64,000 nucleotides of DNA from Flavobacterium johnsoniae (GCF_001879205.1 NZ_MLFK01000007.1:310001-374000); one strand, 5' to 3'; shown: positions 27,586 through 37,343, numbered from the stretch's first letter. Numbers and translations are program-made. The notes: generated by a model from the letters alone, not told the origin.

Positions 27586-29490
27586 TTAATCTCTTCTTGG
27601 TCTTCTTGGTCTTGGTGAATCACCAAAACTTTCAGAACGTCTTGGAGCTCTATCCGAACTTCCTTCGCTTCTTCTGAAACCACCTTCTCTTGGAGCTGCG
27701 TTTCTGTCGCTTCTAAAACCTCCGCCAGAACCTTCACGTCTAGGAGCAGAGTTTCTGTCGCTTCTAAAGCCTCCTCCAGAACCTTCACGTCTTGGAGCAA
27801 AGTTCCCTTCTCTTCTAGGGCCAGAGCTGCGTCCGCCGCCGTTACGTCCGTTATGGTCGCGTCTTCCGCCTCCGTCATTTTTAGAGATTTCAACATTAAT
27901 ACGACGTCCTTCTAACTGAACGTTGTTTAAAATATCCATTACTTTATCAGTATGCTCAGGATCAGTATTGAAGAAAGAGAAACCTTCTTTAACATCAACT
28001 TTGAAAACGTCATCACGACCTAAGTCTAGAGTTTCTTTTAGATAATCTTTTAAAGACATCCAGTCGAAATTGTCTCTTGAACCAATGTTTACAAAATAAC
28101 GAACTGCTCCGTTATTATTGAATTCTCTTGGTTCAGAATCACCTCTTTCACGTCTTTCTCCAGAAGTTTGAGCAGAGATATCTCTGTTCTTTTTGTAGTA
28201 AGTAATGAAACGGTTAAATTCTACTGAAACCATTTTTTTAATCAACTCTTCTTTGGTTAAATCTTCCAAAACATTGTTGATTGCTGGTAAATAGTTGTCA
28301 ATTTCGTGATCAACTTCAGTATCTTTAATTTTATTTGCTAAGTGCAATAACTGAATTTCGCAGATTTCGATTCCAGATGGAATGGTTTTTTCTTCAAACT
28401 TTTGTTTGATGATTCTTTCGATAGAAGAAATTTTACGTAACTCACTTTTTGTAACGATTACAATAGAAGTTCCTAATTTTCCAGCTCTACCAGTACGCCC
28501 AGAACGGTGGTTGTACGTTTCAATTTCGTCAGGTAATTGGTAGTTTACAACGTGTGTTACGTTATCAACATCAATACCACGTGCAGCAACATCAGTAGCA
28601 ACAAGCATCTGAATTTGTCTTCCACGGAAAGATTTCATTACACCGTCACGTTGTGCCTGAGATAAATCTCCGTGTAATGCAGCAGCGCTGTATCCATCTT
28701 CGATTAATTTTTCGGCTACAGCCTGTGTGTCTCTTTTAGTACGACAGAAAACCACAGAGAAAATGTCCGGGTTAGCATCTGCCAAACGTTTTAGAGCTTC
28801 GTAACGATCACGAGCATTAACTAAATAAAATTCGTGAGAAACTGTTGCAGAACCTGAGTTCTTAGCACCAACAGTAATTTCAACCGGTTCGCTCATGAAT
28901 TGTTTTGCAATTCTGGCAACTTCTTGCGGCATAGTTGCAGAGAACAACCATGTACTTTTTTGATCTGGAGTATCTGATAAGATAGAAACGATATCATCAT
29001 AAAATCCCATGTTTAACATTTCGTCAGCCTCATCAAGAATACAGTAATCTATATTTTTAATGTTAACTAAACCTCTGTTAATCATGTCTTGCATTCTTCC
29101 CGGAGTCGCTACAATAATCTGCGCTCCTCTTTTTATTTCTCTGGCTTGCTCTGTAATACTAGCCCCGCCGTAAACTGCTACCACATTAATACCTTTTTCG
29201 TATTTTGAGTAGTTTTTAAGTTCGTTGGTAATCTGTAAACAAAGTTCTCGTGTTGGCGATAAAACTAATGCTTGTGTGTTTCTGTTGTCAGCATCAATTT
29301 TTTGAATTAGCGGAAAACCGAAAGCTGCCGTTTTCCCTGTCCCTGTCTGAGCCAACGCAACCATATCTGTGTCTTTTTCCAATAATAGGGGAATCGCCTT
29401 TTCCTGTACCTCTGACGGATTTTCAAATCCTAGATCTAAAATCGCCTTCAGTAACGATTCATTCAATCCTAATTGTTCAAATTTATTCAT
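27586..29490 (-). CDS. DEAD-box RNA helicase with DbpA-like RNA-binding domain and RG-rich tail
   Basis: 634 residues. Helicase core: Walker A AQTGTGKTA, LDEADEM (motif II), FSATM (motif III), VFCRTKRDT and HRSGRTGRAG (motif VI). Residues about 465-540 form a DbpA-type RNA-binding domain (YFVNIGSRDNFDWMSLKDYL). The last about 95 residues are low-complexity with near-identical copies of RREGSGGGFRSDRN. The family remodels structured RNA in ribosome assembly, cold adaptation and mRNA decay. The start is the ATG at 29490 (MNKFEQLGL); an in-frame ATG further up overlaps the -7 element. Confidence 0.95.
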   Translation of the reverse strand: MNKFEQLGLNESLLKAILDLGFENPSEVQEKAIPLLLEKDTDMVALAQTGTGKTAAFGFPLIQKIDADNRNTQALVLSPTRELCLQITNELKNYSKYEKGINVVAVYGGASITEQAREIKRGAQIIVATPGRMQDMINRGLVNIKNIDYCILDEADEMLNMGFYDDIVSILSDTPDQKSTWLFSATMPQEVARIAKQFMSEPVEITVGAKNSGSATVSHEFYLVNARDRYEALKRLADANPDIFSVVFCRTKRDTQAVAEKLIEDGYSAAALHGDLSQAQRDGVMKSFRGRQIQMLVATDVAARGIDVDNVTHVVNYQLPDEIETYNHRSGRTGRAGKLGTSIVIVTKSELRKISSIERIIKQKFEEKTIPSGIEICEIQLLHLANKIKDTEVDHEIDNYLPAINNVLEDLTKEELIKKMVSVEFNRFITYYKKNRDISAQTSGERRERGDSEPREFNNNGAVRYFVNIGSRDNFDWMSLKDYLKETLDLGRDDVFKVDVKEGFSFFNTDPEHTDKVMDILNNVQLEGRRINVEISKNDGGGRRDHNGRNGGGRSSGPRREGNFAPRREGSGGGFRSDRNSAPRREGSGGGFRSDRNAAPREGGFRRSEGSSDRAPRRSESFGDSPRPRRPRRD

Positions 29491-29511
29491 ATATGTATTT
29501 AAAATAGGGTG

Positions 29512-29519
29512 CAAAATTA
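29512..29519 (-). promoter_or_regulatory. Putative -7 element of the helicase gene
   Basis: The minus strand reads TAATTTTG, fitting TAnnTTTG, 22 bases before the start codon. Confidence 0.5.
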
Positions 29520-29694
29520 CAGTTAATTATTCACATAAACTAATGCTATTTTAAGAATTATATATTTGTTATGATTTGATTATCAAAAAGTTATGTTTAG
29601 TGTAAAATCATTTTTGCAAGAAATTCAATATTTCATACAAAAAATACGTCGTGAAATATCAATTTTGGCCATTAAAATGTTGTATTTGAAACAA

Positions 29695-30273
29695 TTATTT
29701 TCTTGAATTCAGGAAATCAATTAGTTGCTCAGTTGCTTTTGCACGATGACTGATTTTATTTTTGATTTCGGCTGGTAATTCGGCAAAAGTTTGGCTGTGA
29801 TTTTCCGGCTGAAAAATAGGATCATATCCAAAACCGTGATTTCCGGTTTTGTTTAATGTGATATTGCCTTTTGCTAAACCTGTAAAAAGATGCTGCCTGC
29901 CTTCGAGATTTAAAGCGATAACGGTCTTGAACTGTGCACTGCGATTTTCTTCATTTTTTAAAGCTTCCAAAAGTTTATTCATGTTATCATCGGCATTTTT
30001 TTGTTCGCCGGCATATCGCGCAGAATAAACGCCCGGTTCTCCGTTTAAAGCATTTACTTCCAATCCCGTATCATCGGCAAAACAATCATAACCGTATTTT
30101 TTAGTTACATAATTGGCTTTTAAAATTGCGTTTCCTTCAATTGTATCGGCAGTTTCCGGAATTTCTTCATGACAGCCAATATCTTCCAAGCTCAGTAATT
30201 GTATCGATCCATTTAAGATGCTTTGTATTTCTTTGATTTTATTTGAATTATTTGAAGCGAAAACGAGTTGCAT
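29695..30273 (-). CDS. rdgB: Non-canonical purine NTP pyrophosphatase (RdgB/HAM1)
   Basis: 192 residues. It hydrolyses ITP, dITP and XTP to monophosphates to keep inosine and xanthosine out of nucleic acids. Motifs: [13 protein letters not shown] (substrate and phosphate binding), [20 protein letters not shown] (catalytic Asp), HGFGYDPIF and SHRAKA near the end. The reading frame is open upstream to 30495, but the ATG at 30273 ([10 protein letters not shown]) is the family start, and a promoter -7 box lies between. Divergent from the ABC exporter gene. Confidence 0.95.
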   Translation of the reverse strand: MQLVFASNNSNKIKEIQSILNGSIQLLSLEDIGCHEEIPETADTIEGNAILKANYVTKKYGYDCFADDTGLEVNALNGEPGVYSARYAGEQKNADDNMNKLLEALKNEENRSAQFKTVIALNLEGRQHLFTGLAKGNITLNKTGNHGFGYDPIFQPENHSQTFAELPAEIKNKISHRAKATEQLIDFLNSRK

Positions 30274-30305
30274 AAGTGTATATTTAGGTAAGACTATTTT
30301 AAACA

Positions 30306-30328
30306 CAAATTTAGAATTCTTATATTTG
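30306..30328. promoter_or_regulatory. Back-to-back -7 elements for rdgB and the ABC exporter
   Basis: On the minus strand TAAATTTG (30306-30313) precedes rdgB by 32 bases. On the plus strand TATATTTG (30321-30328) precedes the exporter ATG by 24 bases. Both fit TAnnTTTG. The two cores are only 7 bases apart, so the promoters cannot be occupied at once. Confidence 0.6.
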
Positions 30329-30352
30329 ATATAGTATCTAAAATTAAAATAA

Positions 30353-32131
30353 ATGCAATTATCAGTTCTGTATAAAAAAATAATGCCCTTTGTAAAGCCG
30401 TACAGAAAAATGGTAATCGCGACTTTGTTACTTACATTTTTAGGTTCATTTGCGGCGCAGGTCAATGCATTAATCCTAAAATATACCGTAGACACAATTA
30501 ATAATTTAATGGTTGCCCATGAGCCTTTGTCAAAAGGTTTTCATTTATTAGGAATTATTAGTATTGTCCTGCTTACAAAAGAATTAGTTAATTCGGTCGT
30601 GCAGTTTGGACAAAAATTCTACGGCGAAAAGCTTCGTATTTTTATAACGCGTGATATTTCTCAGACCATAGTCGAAAAAATTCTAAGCTACAGAATGAAA
30701 TTTTATACTTCTGATGAAAATGAAAGCGGTAAACTCCAAACCAGAATTGATCTCGGAATAAGCAGTTTAACCAGATTGGTTCAAAACTTTTTTATCGATA
30801 TTCTGCCTTTGTTTGCTAATGCCTTTGTAGCCTTGGTAATTATGTTTTATGCCAATGTATATGTGGGGCTGGTGAGTTTGTGCATTATCCCGATTTACTT
30901 TTATATCAGCCAGCTGCAGGCCACAAAACTAAGCGGATTTAGAAGAAGAATGCGTAATTACCGTGAGACTAAAAACAATGGAATCATTAGTTTAATCGAA
31001 TCAATAACCGTAATTAAATCGTTTGTACGCGAATCGACCGAAGCAGACCGACATGAAAAAATTCAGTTTGAAATGACCGAAAATCAGCTTCAAACCAGAA
31101 AAACAAGCTTTATTTTTGAAAGTATTAAAAGTTTTGTTGAACAGATAGGAGTGGTTATTATCATCATTCTTACTGCTTATTTTGTTTTGAATAATCAAAT
31201 GACAATTGGCGCTATAATGTTTCATATTATGCTGTTTAACAATGTTTCGTCGCCAATTAGACAGTTGCATCGTATTTATGACGAGGTCAATGATGCTTTA
31301 ATTTATTCCGAAGGATTTTTTGATATTTTAGAATCAGATCAGGAGATAGAAAACAGCGGCGATTATATTCCCGAAAAAATTGTTGGCCTGATTGAAGTAA
31401 AAAATGTAGATTTTGTTTACCCAAACGGAACTCAGGCACTTTACGATATTAATTTTACGGTCAAGCCGAATGAAACCACAGCGCTTGTTGGATTAAGCGG
31501 TGCAGGAAAAAGTACCGTTATTAATTTACTGGATAAATTTTATCAGCCTTCGTCAGGACATATTTTTCTGGACGGAGTTGATTTGGCTGATTACAACACT
31601 GATTTTCTCCGAAAAAATATTGGATTAGTACTTCAGAAAAACCACATTTTTAAAGGTACAATTGCTGAAAATATTTTATACGGAAATCCTGATGCTTCAA
31701 AAGACGAAATTATCGAAGCTGCAAAACAAGCTTATATTCACGAACAGGTAATTCAATTACCAAAAGGCTATGACTCTGATGCTCATTTACTTTCTGGCGG
31801 ACAACAGCAGCGAATTGCTATTGCAAGGTTGTTTCTAAAAAATCCACCTATAATTTTCTTAGATGAACCAACTGCGAGTTTGGATGCGATTGCTACAGAG
31901 CAAATAAAAAAATCTCTTGATGCGATTAAAAAAGACAGAACTGTGATTATAATTTCGCACAGTATTTCTCAAATCATAGACGCTTCGAATATTATCGTTT
32001 TAGAGAAAGGAAGATGTGTCGAAAAAGGAACACACGATGAATTGTATGATAATAAAGGAACCTATTATCAAATTTTTATGGCAATGGCCAATAGTTTAAA
32101 TATTGAAAAAATCACGCAGACTTTCGATTAA
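30353..32131 (+). CDS. ABC exporter half-transporter (permease fused to ATPase)
   Basis: 592 residues. Residues about 1-310 are a six-helix ABC exporter membrane domain. Residues about 345-580 are the nucleotide-binding domain with Walker [11 protein letters not shown]-loop LVLQKNH, signature LSGGQQQR and Walker B IIFLDEP, followed by the H-loop ISHS. It would act as a homodimer in the inner membrane, exporting lipid, peptide or drug; the substrate is not readable. The last 20 bases overlap the 3' end of the DUF2809 gene on the other strand. Confidence 0.93.
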   Translation: MQLSVLYKKIMPFVKPYRKMVIATLLLTFLGSFAAQVNALILKYTVDTINNLMVAHEPLSKGFHLLGIISIVLLTKELVNSVVQFGQKFYGEKLRIFITRDISQTIVEKILSYRMKFYTSDENESGKLQTRIDLGISSLTRLVQNFFIDILPLFANAFVALVIMFYANVYVGLVSLCIIPIYFYISQLQATKLSGFRRRMRNYRETKNNGIISLIESITVIKSFVRESTEADRHEKIQFEMTENQLQTRKTSFIFESIKSFVEQIGVVIIIILTAYFVLNNQMTIGAIMFHIMLFNNVSSPIRQLHRIYDEVNDALIYSEGFFDILESDQEIENSGDYIPEKIVGLIEVKNVDFVYPNGTQALYDINFTVKPNETTALVGLSGAGKSTVINLLDKFYQPSSGHIFLDGVDLADYNTDFLRKNIGLVLQKNHIFKGTIAENILYGNPDASKDEIIEAAKQAYIHEQVIQLPKGYDSDAHLLSGGQQQRIAIARLFLKNPPIIFLDEPTASLDAIATEQIKKSLDAIKKDRTVIIISHSISQIIDASNIIVLEKGRCVEKGTHDELYDNKGTYYQIFMAMANSLNIEKITQTFD

Positions 32132-32519
32132 GATAATTTAAAGTGATTTTCTCAATGCAAAGAGCAGCAGAAACTCCAAATGTGTAAGCCAGAATATCTG
32201 ACCAAAGAAATCCCTGACCTAAAACATATCGTCCAAAAAGTGTTTTTCTGAGGTTAATCATCCATTCACCCTGATAAAGTTGCAAAAACTCAATGCTATA
32301 ACATATCAAAAGAGAAAGTCCTGCTATTAATGAAGCTTTTTTGTTTGGAAGAAAAAATCTAACCAGGATATAGATCATTACAGCATACAGAAAATCCCCG
32401 ATCCACAAAGGAATAAAAGAAACTTTTCGAGAAAGAATCCCAAGAAAAATGATAAAGAGAAAAACGAAGAAATAATAGATTCTGGATTTTTTCAAGTTTG
32501 ATGGTTTAGCTGTGGGCAA
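32112..32519 (-). CDS. DUF2809 membrane protein
   Basis: 135 residues with four predicted helices (about 12-30, 36-54, 61-80, 104-125) and the family segments PLWIGDFLYAVMIY, CYSIEFLQLYQG and GFLWSDILAYTFG. No ATG is available before the first helix. The frame opens at a TTG (32519) that coincides with the end of a TAAATTTG -7 element (minus strand, 32517-32524), so the true start is more likely the in-frame TTG at 32495 (MKKSRIYYFF). Its 3' end overlaps the ABC exporter gene tail-to-tail by 20 bases. Function unknown; the fold resembles VanZ-like proteins. Confidence 0.75.
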   Translation of the reverse strand: MPTAKPSNLKKSRIYYFFVFLFIIFLGILSRKVSFIPLWIGDFLYAVMIYILVRFFLPNKKASLIAGLSLLICYSIEFLQLYQGEWMINLRKTLFGRYVLGQGFLWSDILAYTFGVSAALCIEKITLNYLNRKSA

Positions 32520-32719
32520 ATTTAGGTTAAATCTTTTAAGCCGCTAAGTATTGGTGATTTCTCTTTTCCAAAGCTTTAAACTTAAAAAAAAGAGAAATAC
32601 AAACACAAAACAGTAGCCCAATAGTACATTTTTAGGGAATGAAAAATACAAATGCTGGATAAGTTTAGTTTATTTTATAAATTTATCGGTTAAACAAATT
32701 ATCTATTAAAAATAACCAC

Positions 32720-33898
32720 ATGAATTCAAAATTTTTTACCCTGATTGCGGCTTTGTTTCTTTTAGGAAATCAGAGTTATGCTCAAAAGAACAATTCGTTT
32801 AACATTCAGAAACAATTGGATTATTGCGCAGAACAGGCATCAAAAACCTTAAAAGTAATTCCGGATGACGGAACTTCTCCAAGAACGGTTCCGAATGGAA
32901 GCAAAGACTGGAAATTCGTTACGTATAAAGACTGGACAAGCGGCTTCTGGCCTGGTGAATTGTGGTATTTGTACGAAGCAACAAAAGATAAAAAATGGGA
33001 AAAAGAAGCCGATAAATTTACTCGCTTCTTAACGCCTTTATCAGTAAGTAAAGCGGCAGATCACGATTTGGGTTTTCAGGTTTTTAATAGTTTTGGAAAC
33101 GGATATAGATTAACCAAAAATCAGGAATACAAAGAAATTATTCTAAAAACTGCCGATACTTTGGCCTCACTTTTTAATCCCAAAGTAGGAACAATACAGT
33201 CTTGGCCTCATAATAAAATGGGTGGGCATAATACAATTATTGATAATATGATGAATTTGGAGCTTCTTTTCTGGGCTTCAAAAAATGGCGGTAATAAAAA
33301 ACTATATGATATCGCGGTAAAACATGCCGAAACCACAATGGCGAATCATTTCAGACCCGATAATACTTCTTATCATGTTATCATTTATGATTATGAAACC
33401 GGAAAAAAAATAAAAGGCAGAACTGCGCAGGGCTATAGTGATGACAGTATGTGGGCGCGCGGTCAGGCTTGGGCGATTTACGGATATACAATGGTTTACA
33501 GAGAAACTAAAGATCCTAAGTTTTTAGATTTTGCGCACAAATTAACCCGTGTTTATTTAGATAAATTAACCACAGAAGATTTGGTTCCGTATTGGGATTT
33601 TAATGCACCGGATATTCCAAATGCGCCAAGAGATGCTTCGGCAGCGGCGATTGTTTCTTCGGCACTTTTAGAATTGAGTTCTTATACAAAAGATAAGAAT
33701 TTGAAAAATGAATATTTGACTAAATCGAAAAAAATGATCGTCTCACTTTCAGATCATTATCAAAGCCGAGACGTCAATTCAGCATTTTTATTGCATTCAA
33801 CAGGTCATAAACCTGCAGGAAGCGAAGTAGATTGTTCTATAAATTACGCAGATTATTACTATATTGAAGCACTTTTAAGACTTCAAAAAATAAAGTAA
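32720..33898 (+). CDS. Glycoside hydrolase family 88 (unsaturated glucuronyl hydrolase)
   Basis: 392 residues with a signal peptide (FFTLIAALFLLGNQSYAQ), so periplasmic. It is an (alpha/alpha)6 barrel of GH88, which removes unsaturated uronic acids from oligosaccharides made by polysaccharide lyases. Conserved segments are KDWTSGFWPGELWYLYE, DLGFQVFNSFGNGYRL (first catalytic Asp region), IIDNMMNLELLFWAS (second), and YSDDSMWARGQAWAIYG. Substrates are typically glycosaminoglycan, ulvan or rhamnogalacturonan products. No polysaccharide lyase or SusCD pair lies nearby, so this is an isolated gene rather than a full utilisation locus. Confidence 0.92.
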   Translation: MNSKFFTLIAALFLLGNQSYAQKNNSFNIQKQLDYCAEQASKTLKVIPDDGTSPRTVPNGSKDWKFVTYKDWTSGFWPGELWYLYEATKDKKWEKEADKFTRFLTPLSVSKAADHDLGFQVFNSFGNGYRLTKNQEYKEIILKTADTLASLFNPKVGTIQSWPHNKMGGHNTIIDNMMNLELLFWASKNGGNKKLYDIAVKHAETTMANHFRPDNTSYHVIIYDYETGKKIKGRTAQGYSDDSMWARGQAWAIYGYTMVYRETKDPKFLDFAHKLTRVYLDKLTTEDLVPYWDFNAPDIPNAPRDASAAAIVSSALLELSSYTKDKNLKNEYLTKSKKMIVSLSDHYQSRDVNSAFLLHSTGHKPAGSEVDCSINYADYYYIEALLRLQKIK

Positions 33899-33908
33899 AT
33901 TTAGAACT

Positions 33909-34316
33909 ATGATAAAGAAAATAAGCCAAATCTCATTTGCGATTATTATGGTATTGATGCTTGCAAGCTGTAAAAATACCAAACAGAAATTACAGGAATT
34001 TGTTGTAAAGTATAATGCAACCGCTTCAAGTTTTAAGGCCGAAAACGTAAAACTTACAACTGCCAGAGGTTACATTAACGACAATAAAATCGAATTGCGT
34101 TTTGAAACCACTTTAGAACAGAATGAAACTAACAAAAAAGCTGCGGCTGTAACATTTCCTAAGCTGTTAAAAGATATGTTCGATAAAAATCAAATTCCGC
34201 AAGAATTAGTTACAGAGGGAATTCAGTTTGATGCTTATTATCTGGCTGATGATAATACTGTTTTTGTAAAAGAAGTCATAACGAAAGAATCAATAACAGG
34301 ACTATTGAAAGATTAG
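33909..34316 (+). CDS. Small lipoprotein, copy 1 of a tandem pair
   Basis: 135 residues with a lipoprotein signal (MVLMLASCKNTKQK; Cys about residue 21). The mature part is about 115 residues with helix and strands: YINDNKIELRFETTLEQN, then FPKLLKDMFDKNQIPQELV. No family recognised. The next gene encodes a clear paralogue with the same SCKNTKQK lipobox neighbourhood and the same order of segments. It starts 10 bases after the GH88 stop and may be co-transcribed with it. Confidence 0.75.
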   Translation: MIKKISQISFAIIMVLMLASCKNTKQKLQEFVVKYNATASSFKAENVKLTTARGYINDNKIELRFETTLEQNETNKKAAAVTFPKLLKDMFDKNQIPQELVTEGIQFDAYYLADDNTVFVKEVITKESITGLLKD

Positions 34317-34336
34317 TTCTAGTAAACATCAGTCTT

Positions 34337-34377
34337 AAAAAAAGCCTCTTTAAATTTTTTTAAAGAGGCTTTTTTTT
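34337..34377 (+). terminator. Terminator between the two lipoprotein genes
   Basis: AAAAGCCTCTTTAAA pairs with TTTAAAGAGGCTTTT around a 4-base loop, followed by T7. The stem core (GCCTCTTT) recurs in the terminator after the second copy (34981-35014). Confidence 0.9.
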
Positions 34378-34528
34378 AGTTTATCTAAGGTTAATCTCTT
34401 GATTTTAATCTTTGTGCAATTTGTTTGTAGTTAAATAGTTACATTTTTAAAATTTATGATTTGGTTTTGCTTTTTTATTTAAATTTCATTATGTTTGAGT
34501 TAAAAATTAACTAATAAACCAAAAAATT

Positions 34529-34963
34529 ATGAAAAAAATTACCCAAATCGTATTTATTTTTGCTGTTGCATTGCTTTTGGTAAGCTGTAAAAATACTAAA
34601 CAAAAAATTCAGGAACATGTAAGTACTTACAACAATTCGTCGTCAATAAAAGGCCACGGAATTACCAGTACAACTGCTAAAGCATTTTTGAATGACAATA
34701 AAATTGAAATTAGAATTGAAACTAATTTAGAAGAAAATGACGAAAACAAATTAGCGTACAAAGATTCATTTCCGGATTTATTAAAAGAAATGATTAAGAA
34801 CAATCAGATTTCTACAGAACTGATCGATGAAGGAGTAAAATTTGATGTTTACTTTTTAGCCTATAATAACGCAATATTAGCGCAGCAATTGGTTGATAAA
34901 GAAGAATTGGCAGCAATAGAAAACGGAGCTTCTGCGGGAAGTAAAGAAACTGCAAAACTTTAA
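34529..34963 (+). CDS. Small lipoprotein, copy 2 of a tandem pair
   Basis: 144 residues with lipoprotein signal (ALLLVSCKNTKQK). It aligns over its length with the upstream copy: AFLNDNKIEIRIETNLEEN corresponds to YINDNKIELRFETTLEQN, and SFPDLLKEMIKNNQISTEL to TFPKLLKDMFDKNQIPQEL. A short Ala/Ser/Glu-rich tail is extra. Anchored to a membrane by lipid; function unknown. It has its own upstream region (34378-34528) and a terminator on both sides, so it is transcribed separately. Confidence 0.75.
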   Translation: MKKITQIVFIFAVALLLVSCKNTKQKIQEHVSTYNNSSSIKGHGITSTTAKAFLNDNKIEIRIETNLEENDENKLAYKDSFPDLLKEMIKNNQISTELIDEGVKFDVYFLAYNNAILAQQLVDKEELAAIENGASAGSKETAKL

Positions 34964-34980
34964 GTTTTAATATAAAAAAT

Positions 34981-35014
34981 AAAGGCCTCTTTGTAAATGT
35001 TCAAAGAGGCCTTT
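34981..35014. terminator. Bidirectional terminator
   Basis: AAAGGCCTCTTT (34981-34992) pairs with AAAGAGGCCTTT (35003-35014), between the convergent lipoprotein and glutamate-synthase-like genes. Confidence 0.88.
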
Positions 35015-35018
35015 ATTT

Positions 35019-36533
35019 TTAATTTCGTTTGGTAACGTTTTTTAAGTTATCCGGGAAATACAGTTCAGATAAATTCGTGAATTCATCACCACGCATAAAT
35101 ATATTGATATCTACGTCTGAAAAAGATGTTTTTCCGGCTGCAGCCAAAAGTTCGTTTGCAGCATGCAGGGTATTTTTATGGAAATGATACACACGGTCTG
35201 ATTTGTCAGTAACAACCAAACCTTTCATAAGCATTTTGTTTTGAGTGGCAACACCTGTTGGACATTCGTTATTATGACAACGCAATGCCTGAATACATCC
35301 CAGAGAAAACATAAAACCTCTGGCGCTGTTACACATATCTGCACCCAAAGCAATAGCATGCAGGATGGAATAACCTGAAATAATTTTTCCGCTTCCTATA
35401 ATTCTTATTTTATCACGAATATTTAATCCAATCAGCGTTTTGTTTACAAAAATCAAAGCCGGTTCAAATGGCATTCCTACACCATCTGCAAATTCCAGCG
35501 GAGCAGCACCGGTTCCTCCTTCGGCACCATCAATTGTAATAAAATCCGGATAAGTATCTTCGGCAATCATTTCATGGCATATAGCTTCAAATTCAGCTGT
35601 GTTTCCAATACATAGTTTAAATCCAATTGGCTTTCCGTTCGATAATTCACGTAATTGTTTTATAAATTGAATTAATCCTTTTGTATCAGAAAAAGAAGTA
35701 TGGCCGGGAGGAGAAAGAATCATAGTATGCGGTATAACCCCTCTGATTTTGGCAATCTGCTCTGTATTTTTAGCTGCCGGAAGCACACCTCCATGACCGG
35801 GTTTTGCACCCTGTGAAAGTTTTATTTCGATCATTTTGACATTGGGAAGATTTGCTTTTTCTGAAAATTTTTCAGGGCTGAAATTTCCTTCAGCATCACG
35901 GCATCCAAAATAACCTGTACCAATCTGCCAGGTAATATCGCCGCCGCCTTCAAGATGATAATCGGTTAAACCTCCTTCTCCTGTATTTTGATAGAACCCC
36001 CCTTTTTTAGCACCAATATTTATGGCACGAACTGCATTTTCGCTCAATGAACCAAAACTCATAGCCGAAACATTAAACAGAGAAGCCAGATAAGGCTGTC
36101 TGCAGTCTTTTCCGCCTACTAAAACCCTTGGCAGTTCTTCATTTACTTTTGCCGGAAAAATAGAATGTTTTATTCCTTCATAGGTTTCTGTATTTAGATT
36201 TTGCTGTGTTCCAAAAGGCGTGCTCGAATCGATATTTTTAGCTCTTTGATAAACCAGCGAACGCTGATTTCTGGAGAAAGGTTTCCCGTCTGTAGACCTT
36301 TCTATAAAATACTGCTGAATTTCGGGTGCAATCATTTCAAATAAATACCTGAAATAACCCAAAACCGGGAAGTTCCTTAAAATAGCGTGTTTTTTTTGTG
36401 AAGCATTGTACGCTCCAATAATCAATAAAATAGGAATAATAAAAACGAGTAAATAACCTCGTCCTGTGTAATGGTAAATTGCAACAACAATTAGAAACAA
36501 TAAGAATCCGTAAATAAAGAATTTTTTTCTCAT
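35019..36533 (-). CDS. FMN-binding glutamate synthase-like protein
   Basis: 504 residues. Two hydrophobic helices at the N-terminus (about 6-45) anchor it. The rest is a glutamate synthase central/FMN domain (MSFGSLSENAVRAINIGAKKG, ISPPGHTSFS-like loop, TIDGAEGGTGAAPLEF, DMCNSARGFMFSLGC). A cluster-type CIQALRCHNNECPTG (Cys-x5-Cys-x4-Cys) binds [3Fe-4S]. No amidotransferase domain is present, so it is the GltB-core type found alone in many bacteria, whose reaction is unproven. It shares a 30-base gap with the NYN gene, so the two are likely co-transcribed. Confidence 0.9.
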   Translation of the reverse strand: MRKKFFIYGFLLFLIVVAIYHYTGRGYLLVFIIPILLIIGAYNASQKKHAILRNFPVLGYFRYLFEMIAPEIQQYFIERSTDGKPFSRNQRSLVYQRAKNIDSSTPFGTQQNLNTETYEGIKHSIFPAKVNEELPRVLVGGKDCRQPYLASLFNVSAMSFGSLSENAVRAINIGAKKGGFYQNTGEGGLTDYHLEGGGDITWQIGTGYFGCRDAEGNFSPEKFSEKANLPNVKMIEIKLSQGAKPGHGGVLPAAKNTEQIAKIRGVIPHTMILSPPGHTSFSDTKGLIQFIKQLRELSNGKPIGFKLCIGNTAEFEAICHEMIAEDTYPDFITIDGAEGGTGAAPLEFADGVGMPFEPALIFVNKTLIGLNIRDKIRIIGSGKIISGYSILHAIALGADMCNSARGFMFSLGCIQALRCHNNECPTGVATQNKMLMKGLVVTDKSDRVYHFHKNTLHAANELLAAAGKTSFSDVDINIFMRGDEFTNLSELYFPDNLKNVTKRN

Positions 36534-36563
36534 GTTTTTAAGTAATAAGGAGTAATAATTTAA

Positions 36564-37343
36564 TTAGTTGAATCGTAATCTGACATAAACGTGTTTAATG
36601 CCTTTTTTATCAGATTCCCTTTCGTCGATTTCTAAAATATCAGTCAATGATTTCAACATTGGTGTGAGCTTAGAATATCCATAATTTCTTGGGTCAAATT
36701 CGGGTTTTTTCTTTACAATCAGGTTTCCAACATCACCCAGGAAAGCCCAGCCGTCATCATCTTCGATATCCTCAATTGTGGCTTCAATAAGTTCGATCGT
36801 TTGTTTATCAACTTTATGAAGTGCTTTTTCAGCAGGCTTTTCGATTGGTTTTTTGGTATCGGCCGTATTTACTTTTGGTTTTTTCTTCTGAATTGCTCCG
36901 TCTAAAACCTCAATATAAATAAATCGGTCACAGGCAACTATAAAGGAACTAGGTGTTTTTTTCTCTCCAATTCCAATAACTTTCATTCCGGATTCTCGAA
37001 GTCGAATAGCCAGACGTGTAAAATCGCTGTCGCTGGAAACGATACAAAAACCGTCTAGTTTTCCGGAATAAAGCAAATCCATTGCATCAATAATTAATGC
37101 AGAATCTGATGAATTTTTCCCAACCGTGTAGCTGTATTGTTGTATTGGTGTAATCGCATGTTCCAGTAAAACTGCTTTCCAGCCATTAGCATTCGGCTTT
37201 GTCCAGTCAGCATAAATACGTTTGGTTGTAGGTGTTCCAAACTTTGCAATTTCTTCCATCATACCTTTTACATTACTGTAGGGCACATTATCGGCATCAA
37301 TCAGAACAGCTAATTTTAAATCTTTTGAGTTGCTTAAAGGCAT
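36564..37343 (-). CDS. NYN-domain RNase-like protein with OST-HTH (LOTUS) domain
   Basis: 259 residues. Residues about 8-150 are an NYN (PIN-like) fold: LAVLIDADNVPY with catalytic Asp, SSDSALIIDAMDLLY and CIVSSDSDFTRLA. Residues about 175-255 form an OST-HTH/LOTUS module (GWAFLGDVGNLIVKKKPEFDP, YGYSKLTPMLKSL) that binds RNA. Family members (LabA/NYN type) are metal-dependent ribonucleases. Likely cytoplasmic RNA processing; target unknown. A minus-strand TAACTTTG (37372-37379) serves as -7 element upstream. Confidence 0.9.
   Translation of the reverse strand: MPLSNSKDLKLAVLIDADNVPYSNVKGMMEEIAKFGTPTTKRIYADWTKPNANGWKAVLLEHAITPIQQYSYTVGKNSSDSALIIDAMDLLYSGKLDGFCIVSSDSDFTRLAIRLRESGMKVIGIGEKKTPSSFIVACDRFIYIEVLDGAIQKKKPKVNTADTKKPIEKPAEKALHKVDKQTIELIEATIEDIEDDDGWAFLGDVGNLIVKKKPEFDPRNYGYSKLTPMLKSLTDILEIDERESDKKGIKHVYVRLRFN

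Noticed and set aside
27570..27896. 108-codon minus-strand frame overlapping the helicase tail
   Set aside because: It lies in another frame of the low-complexity RG-coding repeat; the Glu/Val/Leu-rich product is a shadow of that repeat.
34337..34377. Hairpin as an attenuator or riboswitch for the second lipoprotein
   Set aside because: It is a simple stem with a T-run straight after a gene stop, about 150 bases before the next start; a plain terminator explains it.
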